In this document: piece after piece, positions 1 to 8,133 of the stretch
Layout: each line of letters begins with the position of its first letter
How positions within the stretch are numbered: position 1 is the stretch's first letter
Source of the DNA: an uncultured Methanobrevibacter sp.
Lineage (GTDB): Archaea; Methanobacteriota; Methanobacteria; Methanobacteriales; Methanobacteriaceae
Direction: 5' to 3'
DNA length: 33,322 bases
Assembly (NCBI GenBank): GCA_902783085.1
Contig: CACZPT010000026.1
Span: 1-33,322 of the forward strand
Notes under the pieces: model-generated
Databases searched by the model: none
The model's input: the letters and a program-made list of their open reading frames with translations, nothing else
What the model was told of the DNA's origin: nothing
Program-made: the position numbers and the translations under genes

Positions 1-87
1 AAGTTCTGCTCGAGCCGTATGTTCGGCTAACGGACACGTACGGTTCCAAAGAGGGTGCGGACGAGTAATCGTCCAATCCTATCTAAC
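1..87 (+). mobile_element. 3' end of a group II intron (domains V and VI)
   Basis: Positions 12-46 match the domain V consensus: GAGCCGTATG on the 5' side and CACGTACGGTTC on the 3' side enclose a short distal hairpin. Positions 58-73 form a perfect 6-bp stem (GGACGA / TCGTCC) with a GTAA loop. The flanking strands AGGGT and ATCCT can pair, as in domain VI, and the intron end would be near ...CTATCTAAC at about 87. The 5' part and any reverse transcriptase/maturase lie left of the window. The distal part of domain V is one base longer than the common 34-nt form. The intron runs on the plus strand, ending about 40 bp past the 3' end of the minus-strand sugar transferase gene, in or beside its U-rich terminator. 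That the intron is active is not shown. Confidence 0.82.
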
Positions 88-91
88 AGCA

Positions 92-128
92 AACTAAAAA
101 AATGCTCCAAAATAAAAAAATAATATTA
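92..128 (-). terminator. U-rich terminator after the sugar transferase gene
   Basis: Read on the minus strand, the gene ending at 129 is followed by two T-runs of seven (114-120 and 97-103) in a T-rich stretch with no hairpin. Archaeal transcription usually ends at such U-tracts. This would end the unit that starts near 8050. The group II intron starts right behind it. Confidence 0.5.
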
Positions 129-1532
129 TTAATAAGCATTAGGATTCTTCTTTACAACAGTTTTAATCATTATTCCCAAGTCCAATCCAATATGCCAGTT
201 TTCTACATACTCAATATCATATTCAATACGTTTTTTAATGGAAGTATCTCCCCTACAACCATGAACTTGTGCCCAACCAGTTATGCCCGGTCTAACTTGA
301 TGTTTTACCATATATTTTGGAATTTCTTTTCTGAACTCATCAACAAAATATGGTCTTTCAGGTCTAGGACCAACAACACTCATATCCCCTTTTAAAACAT
401 TGAAAAATTGTGGTAATTCATCAATACTAGTTTTCCTGATAAAATCCCCAATTTTTGTTTTCCTTGGATCATCTTTTGTAGTCCATTCAGATTTTTCATC
501 AGATGGATTTTGAACTTTCATACTACGAAATTTATACATTTTAAAAGGTTTGCCCAGATAACCAATTCTTTCTTGTTTAAATATAATCGGTCCGCGAGAA
601 GTTAATTTAATTGCAATTGCTGTAACTAACATTATAGGAGATGTAATAATAATAGCTATAATAGCAATTATATAATCAGATGTATATTTTAAAAACTTAT
701 TGAATGCATCATCTAAAGGAACATATCTGATATTAATAATAGGAATATCCTCTATCATATCAACAGATGGCTGAGCTGGAAAATACCTAATATAATCCGG
801 GATGATTTCTGCCTTAATTCCAACACGTTCACAGCTTTCTACAAGTTCGTCGATTTTATAATAATATTTTAAGGGAATGGCTAAAACAACCCTATCAAAA
901 CTATTTTCATTTAATATATCATCCAAATCATCAAACGAACCTATAATTTTACTTCCTTCAATTTCCATTCCAACACGATTTTTTCTTCCTAAAAATCCAC
1001 TAATAGCAAAACCTAAATAAGGATTATTTCTAATTTTACGAGCAAAAGTAAATGCTAAATCATTATCTCCAACAATTAGAATATATTTTAAATTCCTATT
1101 ATCTGAGCGTATTTTCTTTAAAAAATTCCTAATAACGAATCTTTCAATAATACCAAATACAGTAGCCACAATACCTAATAAAAATAACATGATTCTTGAG
1201 AAATCAGGTTGATTAATAATAAATAAAATAGCCACCAATACAACAAAAGCGACTATATTTACTTTAATAATTTGAGTTGCTTCTGAAAAAATTGTTTTAT
1301 AGGTTCTGCGCGGTTTATATAATCCAAAACCAAAGTATAATATTAAATAAGTTGGTATAATTGCAAAGGTTAAAAATAAAACATAGCTTTGAAAACTTAA
1401 ATGTCCACCAATAGGGCCAAACATCGTTGTTTTAAAACGTAACCACCATACAATTCCTAATGAACAAATTACTATAACTACATCAAGTAAAACCATTAGA
1501 AGATTAAATATTCTTTGATTTTCACGTATCAT
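129..1532 (-). CDS. Polyprenyl-phosphate sugar-1-phosphate transferase (WbaP/WcaJ-type)
   Basis: This 467-aa membrane enzyme should transfer a sugar-1-phosphate from a nucleotide sugar to a polyprenyl (dolichyl-type) phosphate carrier, the first step of glycan assembly at the inner face of the membrane. Four membrane helices are visible (about 10-31, 48-68, 90-107, 112-130), then a Rossmann-like CoA-binding-type domain (about 148-245), a further hydrophobic segment (about 287-308) and the catalytic domain. That domain shows KQERIGYLGKPFKMYKFRSM (319-338), DELPQFFNVLKGDMSVVGPRPE (from 371) and RPGITGWAQV (414-423), the hallmarks of the bacterial sugar transferase family. Length and order match full-size WbaP/WcaJ proteins. 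The ATG follows GTGGT. The sugar cannot be read from sequence. It is the last gene of the minus-strand cluster, 47 bp behind a glycosyltransferase. Confidence 0.92.
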   Translation of the reverse strand: MIRENQRIFNLLMVLLDVVIVICSLGIVWWLRFKTTMFGPIGGHLSFQSYVLFLTFAIIPTYLILYFGFGLYKPRRTYKTIFSEATQIIKVNIVAFVVLVAILFIINQPDFSRIMLFLLGIVATVFGIIERFVIRNFLKKIRSDNRNLKYILIVGDNDLAFTFARKIRNNPYLGFAISGFLGRKNRVGMEIEGSKIIGSFDDLDDILNENSFDRVVLAIPLKYYYKIDELVESCERVGIKAEIIPDYIRYFPAQPSVDMIEDIPIINIRYVPLDDAFNKFLKYTSDYIIAIIAIIITSPIMLVTAIAIKLTSRGPIIFKQERIGYLGKPFKMYKFRSMKVQNPSDEKSEWTTKDDPRKTKIGDFIRKTSIDELPQFFNVLKGDMSVVGPRPERPYFVDEFRKEIPKYMVKHQVRPGITGWAQVHGCRGDTSIKKRIEYDIEYVENWHIGLDLGIMIKTVVKKNPNAY

Positions 1533-1579
1533 ATTACCACTAAATTAGTATGTTTTTAGTTATGAATTTTATTCAATAT

Positions 1580-2437
1580 TTAATTTTTCGTTTTGAAAAT
1601 ATTTAAAAAAAGTTTTAAAATGCATAAAATTGCAATTCCAATATAAACAATCACATTAACTAAAAAATTGTTTTGAGAAGCATTGTGTTTTTTATAATAA
1701 ATATACATCGCTCTATAAAATTCATAAATTAATTTAGGTCTTTGTTTTTTACTACTTGAACCTTTAAAATGAGTTATTTTATTTTTACCATAATAAACTA
1801 TTTTCCATCCGGCTTTTTTAATCCTATAACATAAATCAATATCTTCACCATACATGAAAAAAGTCTCATCTAAAAATCCGATTTGCGATAAAACATCGAC
1901 TCTAATGAACATGAACGCTCCAGTTAGACAATCAATCTCATAAATACCATCATCATCTAAATTATCTAAGTTATAGTTATTATCACTGCTTTTAGTGGGT
2001 ATGTGGAATAATCTAAAAAATGAATTTTTCACATTTGGAAAAGATCTTTTACATGCTTTATCTAATGTACCATCCTCTAAAAGTACCTGACATCCGCAAG
2101 CTCCAACATCCTTATTTTCCACCATATAATGATAAATATTTTCTAAAGTATCTTTCCATAGAATTGTATCCGAATTTAAAAGTAATACATATTTAGAGTT
2201 AATTTCTTTTAAAGCTTGATTATTTCCTGATGCGAAACCATTATTTTTTGATGAAGCAATGAATTTAACATTATTCTTAAAGTGATTTTTAAGCTTTTCC
2301 AGACTGTCATCACTTGATGCATTATCAACGACGATAATCTCAAAATCAAATGGATAAGAATACATTAATATTGAATTAATAGTATCTTTTGTCAGTTCAA
2401 ATGTATTATAATTAACAATAACAATAGATAAATCCAT
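1580..2437 (-). CDS. GT2 glycosyltransferase, rhamnosyltransferase-like (COG1216 type)
   Basis: A 285-aa cytoplasmic-face glycosyltransferase with a GT-A fold. Visible motifs are the N-terminal IVIVNYN, VVDNASSDDS (37-46), the LLNSDT metal-site region (86-91), GAFMFIR (173-179) and FFMYGEDIDLCYRI (193-206), followed by ITHFKGSS. This order is typical of the WbbL/rhamnosyltransferase group of family GT2, so a rhamnosyl donor is plausible because the dTDP-rhamnose genes lie in the same locus. The C-terminus (about 258-280) is a hydrophobic helix that likely anchors the enzyme to the membrane. The start follows GTGA, which overlaps the stop of the upstream gene (4-bp gap), so translation is probably coupled. 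Acceptor and linkage are unknown. Confidence 0.88.
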   Translation of the reverse strand: MDLSIVIVNYNTFELTKDTINSILMYSYPFDFEIIVVDNASSDDSLEKLKNHFKNNVKFIASSKNNGFASGNNQALKEINSKYVLLLNSDTILWKDTLENIYHYMVENKDVGACGCQVLLEDGTLDKACKRSFPNVKNSFFRLFHIPTKSSDNNYNLDNLDDDGIYEIDCLTGAFMFIRVDVLSQIGFLDETFFMYGEDIDLCYRIKKAGWKIVYYGKNKITHFKGSSSKKQRPKLIYEFYRAMYIYYKKHNASQNNFLVNVIVYIGIAILCILKLFLNIFKTKN

Positions 2438-2441
2438 GTTT

Positions 2442-3407
2442 TCACTTTTTTAAAAATTTTAATGTATTTATAATTAATTTATATTCTAATTTAAAATAAT
2501 TTTTTGTATTGGATTTTTTAAAAATAACTTTATTAACATTAGTTCTGGTTTTTAAACCTTCTTTAACACCATTTAAGTAAGTTGAACCAAAACCCTTCCT
2601 TAAAAAGAATATGTATTTAATAAAAAACCCTAAAAATAAAAATACGAAATTAATAATTTTTAAAGGAATTGGGATATTTTTATAAACTGTCCAAACATTA
2701 TTTCGAGCAGCTAACCTAACTTTAAAGTTATTATATCTACTTCCAGATGTTGCACTTCCGATATGATAAACAATTGCATCCGGACAAAACAGATTTTTAT
2801 AACCATTAATTTGGGATCTAATAGCTAAATCAACATCTTCCATATATGCAAAGTAATTATCATCAAAAAAGCCTAATTCACTTAAAATAACTTTATTATA
2901 TAATGCTGCGCCTGCACAACTTGAAAATATTTCATCTACTTCTTTATAATTTGTTGATGGTTGATTTTCACCACGTTTTTTAGTCCATGCAAGTAGATTA
3001 TACTCATCTCCAACATCATCAATTAAATCCTTATTGTTAAATTGAAGCATTTTAGCTTGAACCGAAAAAACATTATCTTCAGTTATTAAATTAAGCATCT
3101 TTTCTATAGAACCTTTTTTAATTTGAGTGTCATTATTTAACGATAATATATAATCATATTTTGATTTTAAAATTCCTTGATTAACCGCCGGTGCAAAACC
3201 CAAGTTCTCATCATTTTCAATTAAAACAACAGGAAAATTAAAAGCCGAATTTTTAATAAATTCTAAACTAGAATCATCAGATCCATTATCAATGATTATA
3301 ATTTCACCAATATATTCACTATTTTCATTAAGTGATTTAAAATAGTTTTTAAGAAATTTTTCCCCATTATAATTAGGTGTAACAACAGAAACTTTCATGT
3401 TAATCAT
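2442..3407 (-). CDS. GT2 glycosyltransferase (COG1216 type) with membrane helix
   Basis: A 321-aa GT-A glycosyltransferase. It has VVTPNYNG near the N-terminus, IIDNGSDDSS (38-47), SLNNDT (89-94), CAGAALYNK (164-172) and FAYMEDVDLAIR (186-197), then VYHIGSATSGS. It belongs to the same broad group as the gene downstream but is clearly diverged. A hydrophobic segment around 250-268 suggests peripheral or single-pass membrane binding. The start ATG overlaps the stop of the upstream gene as ATGA, a translational-coupling arrangement. A second in-frame ATG three codons later (MKVSVV) would also fit family start positions. No strong ribosome site favours either. Donor and acceptor are not predictable. 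Confidence 0.86.
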   Translation of the reverse strand: MINMKVSVVTPNYNGEKFLKNYFKSLNENSEYIGEIIIIDNGSDDSSLEFIKNSAFNFPVVLIENDENLGFAPAVNQGILKSKYDYILSLNNDTQIKKGSIEKMLNLITEDNVFSVQAKMLQFNNKDLIDDVGDEYNLLAWTKKRGENQPSTNYKEVDEIFSSCAGAALYNKVILSELGFFDDNYFAYMEDVDLAIRSQINGYKNLFCPDAIVYHIGSATSGSRYNNFKVRLAARNNVWTVYKNIPIPLKIINFVFLFLGFFIKYIFFLRKGFGSTYLNGVKEGLKTRTNVNKVIFKKSNTKNYFKLEYKLIINTLKFLKK

Positions 3408-4360
3408 ATTGAATTTTTAAATTTTTTCCACACTTCATAATATAATTTTGGATTAAATAAAAATAACTTAATTTTAATTGTAAACTTTTTATCCCCTTTA
3501 AACATAGATAATTTATTAAACAAATCTAATTTCTCCATTTGATTTATAACTTCATCAAAATTATAATCATTATAAAAAAAATAATTCATATTTCCAAAAA
3601 TAGCTCTAGGAATTCTTGAAGTATAAATTAAATCCGAAAGGTTATTCAAATTTCTGTCTTTATAATTTTGAGCAATATTTTCCAATACATTTACAATTTC
3701 AAATCGTTTAAAACCAGATGTGTTAATTGCAGATGCATTATGTTGAATATAAAAATAAGTGGTTTCATTACTTATTCGGATTGTATTTCCATAACTTAAA
3801 GCATTAAGTGCAAATTCCAAATCTTCACCATAAATAACATCACAACTAAATTTTAAATTGTTGTTTTTAATAATATCACTTTTATAAAGTAATTGTACAA
3901 AATTAAATGGTATTTTCATCTCAAGTTCCAATTTAATGAAGTCTTCGGTTGACATTTCTAATTCATGATAAAAATAAGGACTAGTCGTTGAATCAACAGT
4001 TTTTTTAACAAGTTGTGTTAGGCTAAAATCACTTACACCGTTATAAAGCTCAGATAGATGATTACTTGAAATATAATCATCACCATCAACAAATAATAAA
4101 TATTCGCCGCAGGCTTCATCAATTCCTTTATTTCTAGCACTGCCAACGCCAGAATTCTCTTGATGGATAATTTTATGCTTAATTTGTGAGTTTGAAAGCT
4201 TATCGTTGATTATTTTTAAGCTATTATCAGTTGATCCATCATCAATTACAATGATTTCAAAATCTCTAAAATTTTGATTTAAAATGGAATCTAAAGTTGC
4301 AGAAATATAATTTTCCTGATTAAAAACTGGAATAATTACACTGACTTTAATATCATCCAT
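3404..4360 (-). CDS. GT2 glycosyltransferase
   Basis: A 318-aa GT-A enzyme: VSVIIPVFNQENYI at the N-terminus, VIDDGSTDNS (38-47), the donor/metal motif VDGDD (91-95) and a later GEDLEFALNA acidic motif around residue 177. The C-terminal ~100 residues are helical and Lys/Phe-rich, and no membrane helix is obvious. Its start overlaps the stop of the upstream glycerophosphotransferase gene as TAATG, so the two are likely coupled. It sits between that gene and two further GT2 genes, suggesting that all act on the same polymer. Specificity is unknown. Confidence 0.87.
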   Translation of the reverse strand: MDDIKVSVIIPVFNQENYISATLDSILNQNFRDFEIIVIDDGSTDNSLKIINDKLSNSQIKHKIIHQENSGVGSARNKGIDEACGEYLLFVDGDDYISSNHLSELYNGVSDFSLTQLVKKTVDSTTSPYFYHELEMSTEDFIKLELEMKIPFNFVQLLYKSDIIKNNNLKFSCDVIYGEDLEFALNALSYGNTIRISNETTYFYIQHNASAINTSGFKRFEIVNVLENIAQNYKDRNLNNLSDLIYTSRIPRAIFGNMNYFFYNDYNFDEVINQMEKLDLFNKLSMFKGDKKFTIKIKLFLFNPKLYYEVWKKFKNSI

Positions 4361-5439
4361 TAAATGCCCCCATTTAAGATAAAATCTACAACACGTTTAG
4401 ATGAATTTCCATCAATATAGTCAAATTGAGTTTTTAAAAAATTTTCAAAATCATGTGAAGGCATATCACAAGATAAACATTCGATTAATTGATTGGAATC
4501 ATAAACAATCGCTCCCGGCAAATCATTTTTATAATCAATGTAAAATCCACGTTCATTAGATAAATAATTATCCAAATCATATGCAAAAAATATGATTGGT
4601 TTTTTTAAAAGTGAAAATTCAATCATTACTGATGAATAATCCGTTATTAAAATATCCGAAATCAAAAGTAGTTCCTGTTCGTTTTCATAGTCACTGCAAT
4701 CAATATAAAACTCAGAATCTGTAATGTTAGCCCCATAAAAGTTTTTAATCTTAGGGTGAAGTCTCAATACTAGAATATAATCATCAGACAAGTTTTCATT
4801 GAATTCCTTTAAATTTAAATAATTAAAAACATTGTTAAACTCTTCATTTTCCCTAAATGTAGGGGCATAAAGGATTATTTTTTTATTCTCATCCAAAGCA
4901 TATTTTTTATAAAATAATTTTTTTAAATAATCTAAATCATGATTTTCAAAATAATAATCCGCTCGTGGAAGACCCAATGGCTTTATTTTAGATTTATCTT
5001 TAATTTGAAAAGCCTCGGCATAATAATTTTCAACATTTTTTGAAGTTGTAATCAAATAATCTGTGCTTGCAGAAACTTTCAAAAGCATTTCTTTATCTTC
5101 AATGCTTGCACCGAACTTTTTAAAAGCACCTGGTGCATGCCATAGTTGGATTACAGTAGTATCCTTATTAAAATTCATAAAAGCTAGTGGAAAAAAGTTG
5201 TCATTTAAAAAAACATAATGTGACTTTGCCAGTTTTTTTAATTTGTTAATAGAAAATTTATCTTTATAGAAATAGTTAAATTCAAAATTTCCTCTTTTTT
5301 CAAGTTCTCTTTTAACAAAGTTTAAATTCCCACTAAAAGATTTATTAGAATCAATTATAAATGAAACAAGATTATCATCAATTGAAGATTTAGAAAAAAT
5401 ATTAAACAATTTTCCAAATACTTTATGTTTAAAATACAT
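4360..5439 (-). CDS. CDP-glycerol:glycerophosphate glycerophosphotransferase-like (TagB/TagF family)
   Basis: A 359-aa protein with the full motif series of the Glyphos_transf family: QLWHAPGAFKKFG (98-110), GLPRADYY (156-163), ILYAPTFREN (189-198), LRLHPKIK (225-232), SDILITDYSSVM (261-272) and the KPIIFFAYDLDNY stretch (from 280), followed by RGFYIDY. In bacteria these enzymes transfer glycerol-phosphate (or another polyol phosphate) from a CDP-activated donor to teichoic acid chains. Here the same chemistry on an archaeal surface glycan is inferred. It is shorter than fused TagF because it is the catalytic domain alone. It lies 1 bp behind the ABC ATPase gene, linking it to export. No CDP-glycerol synthesis gene is in the window, so the donor is unproven. 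Confidence 0.88.
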   Translation of the reverse strand: MYFKHKVFGKLFNIFSKSSIDDNLVSFIIDSNKSFSGNLNFVKRELEKRGNFEFNYFYKDKFSINKLKKLAKSHYVFLNDNFFPLAFMNFNKDTTVIQLWHAPGAFKKFGASIEDKEMLLKVSASTDYLITTSKNVENYYAEAFQIKDKSKIKPLGLPRADYYFENHDLDYLKKLFYKKYALDENKKIILYAPTFRENEEFNNVFNYLNLKEFNENLSDDYILVLRLHPKIKNFYGANITDSEFYIDCSDYENEQELLLISDILITDYSSVMIEFSLLKKPIIFFAYDLDNYLSNERGFYIDYKNDLPGAIVYDSNQLIECLSCDMPSHDFENFLKTQFDYIDGNSSKRVVDFILNGGI

Positions 5440-5440
5440 A

Positions 5441-7210
5441 TTATCCTAACTGTATACCGCTCAATTGTTCTTCAGATGCTTTTTTAGCTGCTTCAATATA
5501 TGCATCGCAGACATAATCAACATCCCCATCCATTACTAATTTACCGTTATCAAGCCAAATTGCTCTTGTACATAACTCACGAATGTTATCTATTGCATGA
5601 GATACCAATAATACAGTAACCCCAGAACCCATCATTGATTTAAGTTTATCTCCACTTTTCTTTTGGAATTTAACATCTCCAACCGATAAAACTTCATCTA
5701 AAATCAATACATCCGGTTCCACAATAGTTGCAACAGAAAATCCTAATTTAGCCACCATACCGGAAGAATAATTTTTAATTGGAACATCAATAAAATCATC
5801 CAATTCTGAAAATTCTAATATTTCATCATATTTACTTTCCAAAAATTCTCTAGAATAACCTAAAATAGCCCCATTTAAAAATATATTTTCACGACCACTA
5901 TAATTATGGTCAAAACCAGCACCAAGCTCCAGTAATGGTGCAACAATACCATTAGTAATAATTTCACCCCTGGTTGGTTTTAAAACACCAGATAAGATTT
6001 TTAATATTGTACTTTTTCCAGCTCCATTAAAACCGATGATTCCTACTCTTTCACCTTTATTAATTGAAAATGAAATATCGTCCAATGCTTTAAATTTCAT
6101 TTTAGGTTTTAATTCTCTTTTAACCCATTTAATGCAGTATTCTTTAAGATTATCTACTTTTTCCTGCGGTTTTTTAAATTCCATTGATACATTTTTAACA
6201 TCAATTACAATGTCCTTATTTAATAATTTATAATGTTCATCGTCACCTAATTCTGTTCCCCAAATATTTGTTGTTTCATCAAATAGATTAGGAGGACTTT
6301 CAAAGTCCTTCGGATGAACATCAACATAGAAATTAGGAGTTACACCATAATTTTCTGTATAACCAGATAAAGTTTTTAAACCTTCACTACAACATTTTAA
6401 AACTAATCTAATAGCTGCAGAACCTTTACCACGAACTGATGGATACCAAATAAGGTTATCTTTGTCAAATTCATCTTCATAAAGCTCTTCATCAATATCA
6501 TCATCAGTTAGTTTATTAATTTTACTTGCTTTAAAATAATATCGGAGTAATTCAAAACCTTCAGGAATATTTATTTTAACTTCCTGCCTTTCGGTGGAAA
6601 CTCCATTAAAGTTCCTAAAGTAAAGTGAATATCTAAATTCATCCCCAACAGCTAATTGTAGTGGATTATCTTCATCGGGGAAATATGTATTTGTTTCACC
6701 ACAAGATAAAATATATTTTTTAATTTCAAAAACAAGTCTTACACGAACAAAATCGAAAAATAACAATCCTTCATTTTTACTTGAATTTTCAGGAAATTCA
6801 AATTCAAGCTTAAAATTATCATCTTTAATATCTTCACCTTTAACATCTTCAAGAGCTATTAAAACACTACGATCTGAAGGAAAGATATCCGCATCAATAA
6901 AAGAGCTAGTTTCAAATTCTTCATCCCCAATAGTCAGTTTTATTTTAGGCGGCTCCATTTTAATTGGATTTTGTGAAGAATCCTTGTGAAAATCATGTTC
7001 AATGACAATTTCAGAAACACGAGCATCATCTGGAATATTAAAATTAAAATCACTAATAACTAAAACAGCAGGCTTTTGAGCTGAGGATACATTAGTTGAT
7101 GCTACATTATCCCAATCATCAATCAAAATATTATCTAAATCATTCCAATCAGATTTACCCTTTTCGTTTATTTGAAAAACTTTTTTTGGATATCTTAATT
7201 GAATTGTCAT
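5441..7210 (-). CDS. Polysaccharide ABC exporter ATPase with adhesin-like N-terminal extension
   Basis: A 589-aa protein. Residues ~334-575 are a Wzt/TagH-type ATPase: Walker A GFNGAGKST (393-401), signature YSSGM (481-485), Walker B VLILDE (501-506), H-loop His538. It would power glycan export with the permease encoded just upstream (10-bp gap). The first ~330 residues are unusual. About 45-165 is a beta-rich domain with the pattern IPDDARVSEIVIEH...FFDFVRVRLVFEI, resembling jelly-roll repeats of surface proteins. About 185-300 looks DUF11-like (YSLYFRNFNG...VKINIPEGFELL). There is no signal peptide, so these domains should be cytoplasmic. Wzt proteins that recognise chain ends carry their binding domain at the C-terminus, which is nearly absent here. 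I infer an analogous substrate-recognition role. The start follows AGAGGT. Confidence 0.9.
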   Translation of the reverse strand: MTIQLRYPKKVFQINEKGKSDWNDLDNILIDDWDNVASTNVSSAQKPAVLVISDFNFNIPDDARVSEIVIEHDFHKDSSQNPIKMEPPKIKLTIGDEEFETSSFIDADIFPSDRSVLIALEDVKGEDIKDDNFKLEFEFPENSSKNEGLLFFDFVRVRLVFEIKKYILSCGETNTYFPDEDNPLQLAVGDEFRYSLYFRNFNGVSTERQEVKINIPEGFELLRYYFKASKINKLTDDDIDEELYEDEFDKDNLIWYPSVRGKGSAAIRLVLKCCSEGLKTLSGYTENYGVTPNFYVDVHPKDFESPPNLFDETTNIWGTELGDDEHYKLLNKDIVIDVKNVSMEFKKPQEKVDNLKEYCIKWVKRELKPKMKFKALDDISFSINKGERVGIIGFNGAGKSTILKILSGVLKPTRGEIITNGIVAPLLELGAGFDHNYSGRENIFLNGAILGYSREFLESKYDEILEFSELDDFIDVPIKNYSSGMVAKLGFSVATIVEPDVLILDEVLSVGDVKFQKKSGDKLKSMMGSGVTVLLVSHAIDNIRELCTRAIWLDNGKLVMDGDVDYVCDAYIEAAKKASEEQLSGIQLG

Positions 7211-7220
7211 TGCCTAACCT

Positions 7221-8006
7221 CTAAATATTAAGTACGAACTCATCTTGTTTTTTATAAAATACATAAATTCCAATAGCTAATGCTATAAATGATGTTATAA
7301 TCAAATAAATAAAGTAATTCATTTCAGGAAAAGTTCCATTTAATACAATATCCCTAAAACACTTAACAGCAGCATAAAGTGGATTTATTTTAAATAATAA
7401 TAAATATTGTTCAGGAATCATTTCAATTGGATAGAATAATGGAGTCATAAATGATAAAAGCATTATTAAAACACCATATAAATATTTAATATCAGTGAAA
7501 AATGTTGTAGCAGTCGCAAGTATTAATCCAACCCCCATAGTTAAAATCAATAAGAAAAACAAAGGAATTGGAGAATAAAAAAGTGACATGTAAAATGGAG
7601 CACCAGTAACAATCATTACCGCAATCAATACAATCAATGAGATTAAAAAGTTAATAAACTCCGAACATACAATTCCCACCGCAAACATGTATTTTGGAAC
7701 ATATATTTTCTTAATAATTTCAGAATTTCCTTTAATTGAATCCATAGCCCCCGTTGTTGCATTAGCAAATAAATCAAATACTAATTTACCACTTAATAAA
7801 TAAACAGGAAAGTTAGGAATAGACCCTCCAAAAAACTGTGAAAATACCATTGTAAGAACAATCATTGAAAGTAACGGATTTAAAAAACTCCAAAACAAAC
7901 CTAAAGTGGAATCTTTATATTTACCACTTATATCTCTTTTTATTAATTCAGTAAGTAAAAAAGAATACTTACCAAAGTTTTTAAAATGCTGGTTGTTTTC
8001 AAACAT
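7221..8006 (-). CDS. ABC-2 type polysaccharide exporter permease (TagG/Wzm-like)
   Basis: About 261 aa from the chosen ATG at 8006. A TTG at 8027 would add MGEFDWI, but the family usually starts shortly before the ELxKRDI segment. The cytoplasmic N-terminal helix TELIKRDISGKYK, then GLFWSFLNPLLSMIVLTMVFSQF, is the typical entry of ABC-2 export permeases. About six hydrophobic helices follow, and FMTPLFYPIEMIPE is the conserved motif between the last helices. It would form a heterotetramer with the ATPase encoded next to it and carry lipid-linked glycan across the membrane. A box A (8071-8080) and a U-tract behind the preceding gene mark this as the first gene of a separate unit running to 129. 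Confidence 0.9.
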   Translation of the reverse strand: MFENNQHFKNFGKYSFLLTELIKRDISGKYKDSTLGLFWSFLNPLLSMIVLTMVFSQFFGGSIPNFPVYLLSGKLVFDLFANATTGAMDSIKGNSEIIKKIYVPKYMFAVGIVCSEFINFLISLIVLIAVMIVTGAPFYMSLFYSPIPLFFLLILTMGVGLILATATTFFTDIKYLYGVLIMLLSFMTPLFYPIEMIPEQYLLLFKINPLYAAVKCFRDIVLNGTFPEMNYFIYLIITSFIALAIGIYVFYKKQDEFVLNI

Positions 8007-8027
8007 TATCCAATCAAACTCGCCCAA

Positions 8028-8133
8028 TTATTTAAATTAAAATGAGTAACTAATATAATTATGAAAAAGATTATATAAAAAATTATCTTTTAAAAATATA
8101 GATTAGAAAAAAACAATTGGTGTTTAAATTTAA
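8028..8133 (-). promoter_or_regulatory. Terminator plus promoter upstream of the exporter operon
   Basis: On the minus strand, the gene ending at 8134 is followed by TTGTTTTTTC (about 8106-8115), a U-tract terminator. About 30 bp further on is the box A TTTTATATAA (8071-8080), which predicts a start near 8051 and a leader of about 45 nt before the ATG at 8006. This splits the glycosyltransferase unit from the export unit. Confidence 0.5.

Noticed and set aside
102..395. Open frame on the plus strand inside the sugar transferase gene
   Set aside because: It is antisense to the strongly conserved C-terminal catalytic domain (DELPQ...VVGPRPE) and resembles no protein.
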